A stretch of DNA of 21,414 bases from Plantago elongata (taxonomy: Eukaryota > Streptophyta > Magnoliopsida > Lamiales > Plantaginaceae). Of the stretch, positions 10,430 through 20,214 are shown in pieces; the stretch's first letter is position 1, and each line of letters starts with the position of its first letter. The stretch lies in the NCBI GenBank assembly GCA_036897095.1, contig JAYMSP010003039.1, positions 1 through 21,414 on the forward strand, in the 5' to 3' direction. The notes under the pieces were generated by a model. The model was given only the letters and a program-made list of their open reading frames with translations, was not told the DNA's origin and ran no database searches. The position numbers and the translations under genes are program-made.

Positions 10430-13400
10430 TATATAAAAATTACATGTACCATGATATCTCTTAAGTAGTAAAGTTTTAGTGTATCCAAACATAACGAGGG
10501 AACAAGTTGTGAATGTTACAGTTCTATACCCTACCTTATGCGTCCAGACGGAAGTCACAAAGTTCTACAAACTATGAATGTCATATGTCGCCCAAACACA
10601 GCATGCTGAATCGAATATGTAGTTTTGCCTGTTCTTTTCAAACTCAGTCATGAATAAATCCTTCAAATGAGCGCCAGTGGTAATTTACCATTAAATGATT
10701 TATTTAAAGCGGCAGTTAAGTTTTCATACACCATCGTTGATGTGCAAGCAAATAGGCAAAGCAAAGATGGGGTGCCATATGTTCTCGAACTCTAATCCAC
10801 TGGGAAGCTCGCTTTTAGTCACGATGAATTATGGTTGAGATGATCGTGTATGTGGTATTGATATTTGATAGTAATAGTTTAAACATTACTACATGAGCAC
10901 CCCTCATTATAATTTTTAATATCCACAAATTTTGATGATTATGAAAGCAACATAAAATCTTGATACACCATCATTTACAAGAAAAAGATATAATATTGAA
11001 GATAAACCCCGGCCCACCAAAAGAAACTCCCGGGCCGATCGGACATTGGAATCCCGATGGTCCTAAATTCACGCTACCATGCCTACATATGTTTTGGGCA
11101 CAGTTTCCAACTCCATGTTCCTCCTCACTCACTTTATTCCTTGTAACCAAGCCACGGTGTTTTATTCCAACGTATGACTACTGCTACTCGAGTCTGGAGG
11201 AGATTTCCCAAACATTTTACACACACACGACACAAGAATATATTGCCTTGACCAGTCAACAAATTTGACTCATCCCATCAATACCTCATTATGTCACATG
11301 ACCCCACTACATTTTCCATGCACTCCCAAAAATACTATTTTGCGTCCAAAGTTGTGTTTTACGATCGATCAATTACTTGCCAAAGTTGGTCTTGTAAGCT
11401 TTAATCTTATGAAATATTGCATACAATCCCATCCCTGTCCAATTATTCCAATGTAGTCCACATGTTAATGAAAAAATTGCATTTTGGGTCTCTAATTAGA
11501 ACGTAACTCTTTCACAATCTTTGACACTTAGTACATGTTGAAAATTTTTATTTCAAGTTTTACAGATAAAATGTTATATACAATAATATGACGAGTGTTT
11601 TATGCCCGTGGCCACCTTATACACCAACACAATTGGATCAAGCCAACAATGTACAAATGCCAAGTAAGAAGGAGACCGCCCTCCTTTGAGGCCAATCCCC
11701 TGCAGCAATGTCTCTCAAATTATGATAAATCATATATATACTTACCAAGATCAAATTATACCCTAACCCTTAATGCTTAGAATCTATCAAGAATTGTCAT
11801 GGATTCGGGCAAAACAATGCAATGGAATAATGACTAGCAATTAAGATTTTCAACAATGCTTTTAGTGTGTGTATATACTTCTTCTATGCATGCATATTCA
11901 TAAGTTACGTGTTTACATCTAATTTCATATTACTTGTTAGTTTGAAGATATTTCTCAAATCGAATTGATTTACACCCACTCATCGACGTCAAATTAATTA
12001 ATAATCCACTTCTCTCATATTCTCTAAAAATATTAGTGAAAGGAAAAACACGAAGGACCTTAAAGCTTTGAAAGTGTAAAATTTACTATCATCATATATT
12101 GCATTTTTATTGCAAGTCCAATTGAAGAATATTTACATACTTGTAGAATGGCATATGCAATTATTGTTTACATCTCTCAATTAAAGGTTGGTTGGTTAGA
12201 TGCAAATTAACCCTAAAACTAGAATAGTCACCAAATTTGTAACCATAGAAGAATGTACCAATAGTACTTGATTATTTTGTTTTTTGAAATATAGTAAGAG
12301 GCAAAAGCAACTGTGATGGGATCCCAAGATAATGAAGAGAAGATGAGAAGTGGTAGATAATGACAGATATTGGAATATTTGTTGGGACCGGACAACATTG
12401 ATTTTCCCACCATCCAAGAATCTTGGTCCCTGCAATTTTTGTAAAATAATGCATTTTATAATAAAAGATAAAGACTCAAGATGTGAGATCTAGCTGCTAG
12501 GATAATTAGCATATTATATATACAATTAAACACTTCAACACTTGTTGTTGCAGTACTAATCTTTAATAGATTGGTTGATTATATCTTCTCATAGTGGATA
12601 GCATGTGTCACTTAATTGGTTTGTTATCTTAATGGATAAGCCATATTGGTTTTGATAATTATTCAACAGTCACTTGATTATTGTAGTACCAAGTGTAGTT
12701 TGTTATAATGGATTGTGGTAGCCTTCAATTAATTAATCAAAGGCAAAGTAGAAATAATTGAGGAAACACAGAGATCTGCATTGTCAAAGTAGCTAGGTGA
12801 TAGATTGTTGTTTTTTCGTCTAACTAGATTAAATAAATTAACTAAAGCCATTTTCTGATGCTGATCCATGTGCCTCTCTAGTTTAACCTATCATTTTGTT
12901 TATTTTCCAGGTGTGCAAATATTGCTTCGCTTGAGTGTGCGTATAAAAGAAGAGGAGTACCTGCTTGTTTGATTGATGAGAATGAAATAAATCATCAACT
13001 CAATCTTTAAACCCTTTCGACCCAAAATCAATTAATACGAAATAAAAGTTGGAATTGAAATTCGAGACCTAACAAATTAGGTTTCCACAGATGTCTCTGT
13101 AATATTAGTACATGTGGTGTCAAATTCACCACAAATTGTGATTTTCGTTTCTCGTAAACGTCTAGTACTAAACCAATTTCACTATCGATAGAGATTATGT
13201 AAGGTTTATTGCAGTAGTGATTAGATATGATTAGATCGTATACCCTTCCACCAGTTCAGACTTTTAATTTGGATTTGAGTCTCGAATTTTACAAATTGGT
13301 CGAACCCTACATTCTTAGAAGTACATGTACGAGTATAAAACTGCTCGAGTAATGTTCAGTGGATGAAGAAGTTGCTAGAATGTAGAAGTTGACTGAAAAC

Positions 13401-13470
13401 GAGTTGATGCAGGATAGTGGAAGTTTTGGTCCTAGCTTAATAGGTAAATGCTAAGGACAGCCATGAAAAG
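10430..13470. other. Intergenic region
   Basis: About 3 kb with no supportable gene. The frame at 10960-11268 (102 codons) has no recognisable domain and low-complexity composition. A W-box cluster lies at 11248-11270. A small perfect hairpin (AAGGAG / CTCCTT) lies around 11669-11686. An 11-bp inverted pair, AAATTCGAGAC at 13058-13068 and GTCTCGAATTT at 13279-13289, may mark the ends of a decayed element. Confidence 0.55.
11248..11270. promoter_or_regulatory. Cluster of three W-box cores
   Basis: TTGACC (11248-11253, plus), TTGACT (11254-11259, minus) and TTGACT (11265-11270, plus) lie within 23 bases. W boxes are binding sites of WRKY factors and clusters often mark responsive promoters, but no gene start is visible nearby. 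Confidence 0.35.
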
Positions 13471-13481
13471 AACCCAATATG

Positions 13482-13886
13482 GAGGGGCGAAGCTACTAAG
13501 TAATTGCACAATTTTGAAAACTTTCGTCTGTATATACATTAAATTATAATTTTTAACAATTGACACGATTTATTTTTTTAATTTAATTTAAAAAATAATA
13601 ATAGTACAACAATACAAGTGCAATTGAATGGTTGTATTTATTAATTTTATAAAAAATATGATATTTAAAGATTTTTTAATCTTATTATACATATCTTTTT
13701 AATAAAAATTAATTAAAATGTTTGATTTGTGATTTTAAAATGTAATTTTTCATAATATACAGAGATAAAGATTGATATTTTCCATAAATGTAACATCTTT
13801 TATATTTATTAATTTAAAAAATTAAACTAATATATTATATTTAAATTAATTATAATTAAACCCGGAATGAAAAATCATCACCCCTG
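13482..13886. mobile_element. hAT-like non-autonomous element with 8-bp target duplication
   Basis: The exact octamer CCAATATG flanks the element on both sides (13474-13481 and 13887-13894). Inside it, the left end GAGGGGCGAAG and the complement of the right end, CAGGGGTGATG, agree at 8 of 11 positions. An 8-bp duplication and ends with a CAGGGG core are typical of the hAT superfamily. The 405-bp interior is extremely AT-rich and encodes nothing, so it would depend on a transposase elsewhere. Duplication and ends are seen directly; the family is inferred. Confidence 0.65.
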
Positions 13887-13889
13887 CCA

Positions 13890-15560
13890 ATATGTACACA
13901 GGGTTAGATTACGATTTAAAGTTGATCGATCAGCTGCTTAAACGGACGACTACACAGTTTTAATTTTTATTTTGGTCGAAATGTACCATGTCTATGAGCA
14001 TCCACAAGAGGCCAAATTTTGTAAATGTCAATTACAAACATATACACTGGCGAAGGATTTTTTTTCGGTAGATTGTTTGGTAGTGAAGGATTAATGTTTC
14101 TTAATTATCTTTTTTTATTTTTGTGTTAGTGGTGTGAGGATTAAGTAGCTTAATTAATTAATTAGATAGCTAGCTACTACCTGAGGAAGATTTATTAATT
14201 AATAACCGGGAATTAATATAGGCATTTAATTATGCACAGAGCTGAGAATTGAGACTATCTGAATTGGACTATGACTTTAGGGCGTGAAAACTCTGTCGGA
14301 GATACAATTTTCTGTTCCAAAGGAAATCTCCAGCTGATTGCATCTGATTTCTCCCATTCAGTGAGTAGTTTGTTTCTCGACAGAATATCTTGCAATCTGA
14401 AGTTTTGTATTGTTAGTGAATTATCAAATTTTAATCTAAATAGTTGGCTTGAATCATATCTTTGTTCATAGATAAAGCATAAGAAATGCTATATAAAATT
14501 TACGAGGTCTCCAAATCAAATGCATCTCTCGTAGATACAATAAAATCAATATTTCGACCATCGTCATGTGAAGTAGACATCAATTTAGAGTTTGAATGTA
14601 AAGTGGTCGAGATTTTCAGGTTGATGGGTGGCATTTTTTCACAATTCAATCCATGTTTTCGACAAAAAACATGATGTTGTTCAGGCGTGGTTCGTGTCTA
14701 TTTGATTGTTACAATCAATCTCAAAGAACTTGGATCGTGCCAAAAACTATTGACCTATGATCCCATGACTTAATGAGCCAGGGATACAAGAGGAGCCTTG
14801 GCTCGACGAACCCATGCCAACTTCATTCTACAATCTTCACAAATTGTTTAAAGATGGTAATTGACTAATTGTTCCTCAAGGATAGGAGAACATAATGAGG
14901 CTTCAATCAAGTTCTTATAGTTCGAGCCACGCTAAAAGGCTTATAGTTCACTTATACTTAGGTGACCGATTTAATAATTAAGTACCAACCATATTATTCG
15001 AAAGGCAATACCTTAGTTAAGTACTATAACTAGTATACCCTTGCATCGAATTCAAATTTTTATTTGTTTTCTTATTTTGTTGCAAACTCAATTTCCCCTC
15101 CTGAAATAAAACTATGACTTCATATTTTATTCACCATCATGTATATTTTAATTACATACATTTCTCTAAAATTATCTAAAAACTTAAAATTTATATTCAA
15201 ATTGTGTATACGTTGATTCCGAAACAAAGGAGTCCGGAATACATACGTACTAAGAAAACGCGGAAGACAAAGGTGGTCCTTGGTGTTGTTGTTGCCTGTT
15301 GGATAGTTACGTGCCAATCTAGCCGTATAGAGCAATGGTTGCCTTCCCACGCTAGTAGGTCCCACTATCTCAAACTGATTCAAAATCTCAAAAAAACCGA
15401 CCCGACCCACTAGCGTGCCTGATCACTCTTACACGCAAATCAAATCTCTCATGTTACACACATCCCAGTGTAAGTAACTAGTAGTAGTACTACTGCAACA
15501 AATCCAACAAATCCTGTAATCATTACAATTTCCTCTCTCTAGAACTAGCTAGCCCCACCT
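13890..15560. other. Intergenic region upstream of the Dof gene
   Basis: Apart from the unassigned open segments at 14258-14700, I see no gene. A small imperfect hairpin (GAGCCA / TTGGCTC) lies near 14776-14806. Within about 480 bp upstream of the Dof start there is a 9-bp inverted pair, CACGCTAGT (15348-15356) and ACTAGCGTG (15409-15417). Confidence 0.5.
14258..14700 (-). other. Unassigned coding-like open segments, minus strand
   Basis: Two neighbouring minus-strand frames are open without a useful start codon: about 66 codons ending at TAA 14502-14500, and 77 codons (14488-14258) ending at TAG 14257-14255. They lie in different frames, so they could be exons or a frameshifted relic. Composition looks protein-like (for example AISWRFPLEQKIVSPTEF in the second), but I recognise no family. 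The opposite strand also has frames of similar length, which weakens the case. Function unknown. Confidence 0.2.
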
Positions 15561-15570
15561 TTGTCTCCAT

Positions 15571-15587
15571 TCTCTCTCTCTCTCTCT
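15571..15587 (+). repeat. (TC)n run upstream of the Dof gene
   Basis: An uninterrupted TC dinucleotide run of about eight units lies 80-100 bp before the proposed TATA box, in a generally CT-rich stretch. CT-rich tracts near the start are common in plant promoters and leaders. Confidence 0.75.
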
Positions 15588-15667
15588 AAACAGTAAACAG
15601 AACCAACACACACTCTTCTATTCAAATCAAAACAATTACTCAGACCTCTCCTTGTCATTCTTCATTT

Positions 15668-15675
15668 TATATATA
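15668..15675 (+). promoter_or_regulatory. TATA box of the Dof gene
   Basis: TATATATA in the context TTTTATATATACAC lies 152 bp before the ATG. Transcription would start near 15700-15710, giving a leader of about 120 bases that is CT-rich and contains no upstream ATG. Confidence 0.6.
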
Positions 15676-15826
15676 CACTACATTCCACACCAAGTTTCTC
15701 ATCATTCTCCACTTCTCCTTACTTTCCTATTCTTCATCAACACTCAATCAATCTCTACTACTTCAATTCCATTCTCCTTCTCAACCTTTCAACTCAAGTC
15801 TAAGGATCACCAACACTTGTTGTCTA

Positions 15827-17338
15827 ATGGAGATGGATTCAAGTGCTCAACACCACCACCAGGTGAGGATTTTGTCAAGTTGTGTAAGGATTTTGGGGAG
15901 TGAAATTACTTTACTCTTTCAAGCTCTAGTTGTTTTGGTGATTGCTTTTCTCTTCACTTTTCAATTGGGAAAGTGGATTTTTACATGTTTGTTTTGGTCT
16001 AAGAATTCAAGCAACAAGACAGGGGGGGATTAGTTCCAAGTTTATTTTCAAGTTAATATGAGCTCATACTATGATTTTTTTAGGAAGAGAAGTTTTGATT
16101 TTATTGTAGTGATAATTTGAATTATATTGTTAAATCAATAGCCAATTTTGTTTACTTCTTTTTTTCAATATGACAAAAGTTGATCATGATTTATCACCAA
16201 CCGGTATATTCTTGCATTCTTTGATGATGTTCAAGCATCTACTAACATCATCATTAGCTACTAACCTTAATTCTTGAGATGTTGAATGTGCTCATTAATC
16301 TTAGGATAGTGTGACATAATTCAAGTAATGACCTAGAGCCTAGATAATCATTAAAGTCAGACTTGGAACTCAAGATTTATACAGTATCAAGATCAATTAA
16401 GCTCAATGGATTACAATTACATCATTTAATTTCTTCTAATTACATAATGGTATAAATCCCTCGAAATTTCCCCTTATAATGAATGATCTGCTACATGTTT
16501 GGCTAATCATATGATTCAATTTGCTCAGGAAATGGGAAACCAGACACTAGAGAACATGTTGGTATGCACAAAACAACAGCAAGAGAAGAAGCCAAGGCCA
16601 GCTGACCAACATGCCCTAAAATGCCCAAGATGTGACTCAGCCAACACCAAATTCTGCTACTACAACAACTACAGCCTCTCTCAGCCAAGGTACTTCTGCA
16701 AGTCCTGCAGGAGGTACTGGACCAAAGGCGGGACTCTGCGAAATGTCCCTGTCGGTGGCGGGTGCAGGAAGAACAAGAGATCGTCGTCCTCGTCATCTTG
16801 CTCCTCATCCTCGTCCAAGCGTAACCCGGAACACCTGATTCCGAACCCCATTCCTTGTTTGAGCCACTTGTCTTATGAACATGACCCTTCCAATGACTTG
16901 AGCCTTGCTATTGCTAGGCTCCAGAAGCAAAGCAACGGGTTTGAGAATTACGATTTCTCGATTTTGGGCAATCCAAACATCGCGCATAGCGAAGGTCTAG
17001 GGAACTCTGGTGTGAACACGCCCACTGGATTTTTCGACCAGCCCGGGAATGGGTTTCACAATGTGTACTATGGGATGGAGAATGGAGGCATGGGGATGAA
17101 TGGAGTTAGCCAAGAAATGGGATTAGGGTTTGAGGAATTGGGCGGTGCTTCGAATGTGGTGAAGCAAGAGATGTGTAATGGTAGAGAAGGCGAAAATGGA
17201 AGGGTACTATGGGGATTTCCGTGGCACGGAGTTGGCAGCGAAGGCAATCACATTGGGGAACTTGATTCAGGTAGACTTGGATGGAATGGAATTGGTTCTA
17301 CTAATTGGCATGGACTCATCAATAGTCCTCTTATGTGA
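15827..17338 (+). CDS. Dof-type zinc finger transcription factor (two exons)
   Basis: Exon 1 is 15827-15862 (12 codons, [12 protein letters not shown]). A 666-bp intron (GTGAGG donor, GCTCAG acceptor) leads in phase 0 to exon 2 at 16529-17338, giving 281 aa. The Dof finger has C44-x2-C47-x21-C69-x2-C72, followed by [21 protein letters not shown]: complete and near-invariant. It binds AAAG-core DNA in the nucleus. A basic and Ser-rich stretch follows (93-110), then a Gly/Asn-rich tail with LWGFPWH, DSGR and a final NSPLM. This tail resembles the TMO6/Dof5.3-like subgroup linked to vascular development; that placement is from memory and not a proven orthology. An unspliced start in exon 2 (ATG at 16511 or 16532) is possible but would lack a visible promoter; an intron just before the Dof domain is common in the family. 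Confidence 0.95.
15863..16528 (+). other. Dof intron with an in-frame membrane-like extension
   Basis: If the intron is retained, the Dof start codon reads on for 56 further codons to TAG at 16031-16033, giving a 68-aa product without the zinc finger. The extension is strongly hydrophobic (about residues 27-58, including [12 protein letters not shown]), as in a membrane segment. The intron itself is AT-rich with normal borders. Whether the retained form is made is unknown. Confidence 0.4.
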
Positions 17339-18167
17339 AATGAGGGAGGGGTATAAGCGGTACTTCACATTCATAGTTCTCGAATATTTCGGTTTTCCAC
17401 ACTTTTAAGGGTAAGTCTTTGAAACAAAATTAAGAGATGAAGTGTGAGGAGTCGATGTTGGAGAGGTTGTGGATGGGAATTACCCAAATTAGACATAGAA
17501 ATATTATTACATTATGTTATTTAGAGGGGGGGAGAGGAAAGAAAGTGATGGTAGATTTTGTTCTAATGTATGACTTTAGTTCTTTAATTTAATGTGCTAT
17601 GAATGTTTGTCTGTATTCTGAAGTGAATCATTCTTGTTTTTTTGCTGTCTCAAATGGTTATGTTACTTTATTTCTTGGTGACAAACTCATTTAATGAATC
17701 TTATGGTCTCAAATATTATCTGTTTTTTATTCATCTTTTCAAAGAATATATGGCAAGAATTTGCAGTGTTTGTTTGGAATTTTGTTGGGCTATTCTGAGA
17801 AATTGATATTGATGTTTCATATTCATGGTCAAGCCAGGTCTGAACAGAATACTATAAACATCACACCTGAAATTAAATACAGGGTGGTCTGAATTGAAGT
17901 TATAGAATAGTTTCCAGCTTTCCACTGAATTAAATTCTTGAATGTTTTCATCTACTTTCTGTTTATAAGTGTAGTAGTGTAAATGTGTAATATATTATGA
18001 TCTGAAGAAGTTCACTTCAAAAGTCTGTAAATGCATACTTTTCTAAGTGTTCATTCTAGAAAAAGATCATGGTATAGATCTGAACTTGAACTTGTAGAAT
18101 TTATGTAAAGAGTAATATTGACATCCGTACAAACGAAATTAAATGAATAATTAAGATAAACGAATGT

Positions 18168-18214
18168 AATTTAAAGTGAATACAATAAGTTTGCTTATAA
18201 TTGTACTTTAAATT
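18168..18214. repeat. AT-rich hairpin
   Basis: AATTTAAAGT (18168-18177) and its exact complement (18205-18214) flank a loop of 27 bases, within which ACAAT and ATTGT also pair. Weaker pairing continues outward over about 15 bases. It could be a MITE core or a simple cruciform-prone palindrome. Confidence 0.55.
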
Positions 18215-19362
18215 CATTTTTCATTCAAAATCAAGATTCTTTTATAAGGGGCATGTTGTAATATAGATAGCCATATACATCAAAGTTTTAGCAGTTAAAA
18301 GAGGAGCAACTATGATGAACAATAACTCAATTTTACTAAATAAACATCATGTTCTTCCATTACCCCATTGGAGGATGTAATATGATATTTCACCATATTT
18401 ACAACAAAGTATTATATGAGAATTAACGAGAGATAGATTGATATCTTTTCATTATCATAGGTGGTTATAAATAATTAATATCATTTAGTGTTATCGATTA
18501 AATCGGGTTAGTTAGTTACAAGATTTTTAGTAGTGGATGATGTTTTAGTAAATCTGTAATATGTTGGAATATATTTTTTTAGTCTTTCGATAACAGGTTG
18601 TCTTCGAAAATTTACTCATTAATAAAATGCTTTTTCATTTATCCATTAAAATTGTTTATATTTTTCGGACTTCAAAATTTATCGATGACAAATTTAATAT
18701 GTGTGCTCCTGTTTTCAGCTTCCTAGTACTCTAAATTATAACTAGTTGTTTATTAATGATGTCCTGAAATAAAAAAAATGTTGAGATGAAGAAGAGACAT
18801 TTCAGGATTTATAACTTTCCAATTAACCAAAGAAACTCGTTTCCACTGAGTCCACTTTAGTTGGATCATGTGACTAGGGCTACGCGGATGGTACGGGTGG
18901 TTATTGGCAAAATTTCCAATCAATTCGTCTATGACGTGTACTTTAAATTATTAATCGTGGTGGATGAAATTTTATCCTAATTGTCGCTGATCGGTTGACA
19001 ACTTGAAGCGGACGGTTTGACGGTTTGTTAACGTATAAAAAGATGATATATATGATGCATTAAAGAAAGATACATTATACTTTCTAACCTCTGAGTCTAC
19101 AATAAACTAAATAATAAGGGAATCGTTACACAATTTCAAACATTAATACAAGTAGTCTAAGTACATAAAATTACAAATACAATATAAGTTCATGAGTTGC
19201 TCAAATTACAAACATCATGACAAAATCTAAAATGGCATTAGTTTACAATTTATGAGTAAATGAGAAGACCTAAAATTGCAACCTAGGAGTAAATGAATAA
19301 TGATGATCTATTACTTTTAATCTAATGCAATAAAATGTAAAATACATACTAGTAACATATAT

Positions 19363-19419
19363 AGCGGGTGGGTGTGTGGGTTGGCGGTTGGTCAACCATC
19401 AAACCGTCACCCACCCGCT
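19363..19419. repeat. GC-rich 12-bp inverted repeat
   Basis: AGCGGGTGGGTG (19363-19374) and its exact complement CACCCACCCGCT (19408-19419) enclose 33 bases, inside which CGGTT and AACCG pair again. It stands out in an AT-rich setting. Confidence 0.8.
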
Positions 19420-19957
19420 TAATAACGAGTTATAAATTTATAATTCACTGGTGGTTTAACGGACGGAATAGACGGTTATTTTTTATGTACATTTTTACGT
19501 GTGATCATATTTCTAAGATAGAGAGTATTAAACTATCACTGTATGATGATCGATCTTATTTTTAGGTTGATTGCATTAGTATAGTATTCAATTTATAAGT
19601 GTATATGCAATGTTATGGGGGAATAATCAAAGGATAATTGGTCACTTATCCCCATGACTATTAGGAATTCAGTGAGCACGAGCCGTTAAGTCTTCTTGGA
19701 TTATGATTCAGTATTAATAATTTACCAGTATAATATATTTCCGACCAAATCTAGCAGTACAGATATTGGCGTGATCAGATAACTCCTTATTACAATAGCA
19801 AGACAGAACAACACAAGCGACTTACGAGAATGAATTTTAGTCCTTTTTTCACACTATGGAATTTGTTTCCATTCGAGTAATACTATAGTATTAGCACATT
19901 CAGTCGTTGCCCTTGTTTCGTGCATCAAGTCTTTCTTTCCTGGGAGACCAGTGAAGT

Positions 19958-20120
19958 CTTTTAATTTTTTTAAAACGCTAAAAATGACTCGAACTCCGAC
20001 CTATTAGTTGGAGGAAAATCGACTTTATCAACTAAGCTACACTTCATTGTCTTTTTTCTTTACGGCTTTCGAACCCGATCCATTGGTTGGAGTTAAAACG
20101 TATTACCAATGAAACTGCTC
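19958..20120 (-). mobile_element. Head-to-tail pair of tRNA-derived SINE heads
   Basis: On the minus strand, the first unit has an A-box-like region at 20118-20099 (TTCATTGGTAATACG) and a B box at 20076-20064 (GGGTTCGAAAGCC). After about 20 A-rich bases the second has an A box at 20039-20024 (TAGCTTAGTTGATAAA) and a B box at 19997-19984 (GGAGTTCGAGTCAT). Each shares CTCCAAC(C/T)AATRG between the boxes with the copy at 1559. An A-rich tail with seven consecutive A follows (19980-19958). It is best read as a dimeric SINE or two nested insertions. Confidence 0.6.
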
Positions 20121-20123
20121 ATT

Positions 20124-20210
20124 TTTCACGAGTTTTTAATAGTTTAATTTAATGCCATTTCCAAGAAGAAAATACCACGTAAATAATGTTTCACGAGTCT
20201 TTAAATAGTG
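20124..20210 (+). repeat. Short direct repeat beside the SINE pair
   Basis: TTTCACGAGT occurs at 20124-20133 and again at 20189-20198, each followed by a similar word (TTTTAATAGT and CTTTAAATAGT). The first lies directly beside the first SINE head. It may be an insertion footprint or a small local duplication. Confidence 0.55.
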
Positions 20211-20214
20211 CAGC

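Larger units (their letters stand above)
17339..19960. other. Dof 3' flank and intergenic region
   Basis: The first few hundred bases after the stop are the probable Dof 3' UTR, although no exact AATAAA is close. Beyond that I see no gene. Two hairpins (18168-18214 and 19363-19419) are listed separately. From about 18880 to 19470 GC-richer words such as GCGGACGG, CGGTTTG and GCGGTTGG recur, suggesting a decayed repeat whose ends I could not define. Confidence 0.55.

Noticed and set aside
10558-10690. Minus-strand open stretch of about 40 codons (contains LKDLFMTEFEKNRQNYIF)
   Set aside because: Bounded by stops on both sides with no recognisable family or good splice sites; too short to support.
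10960-11268. 102-codon plus-strand frame
   Set aside because: No recognisable domain, irregular composition, no convincing promoter or splice sites.
16499-16528. Extension of Dof exon 2 upstream to 16499
   Set aside because: The first codon there is TTG, not ATG, and the sequence ends in a good splice acceptor; the spliced start at 15827 has a TATA box and leader.
16503-16808. 101-codon minus-strand frame
   Set aside because: Shadow of the Dof zinc-finger exon.
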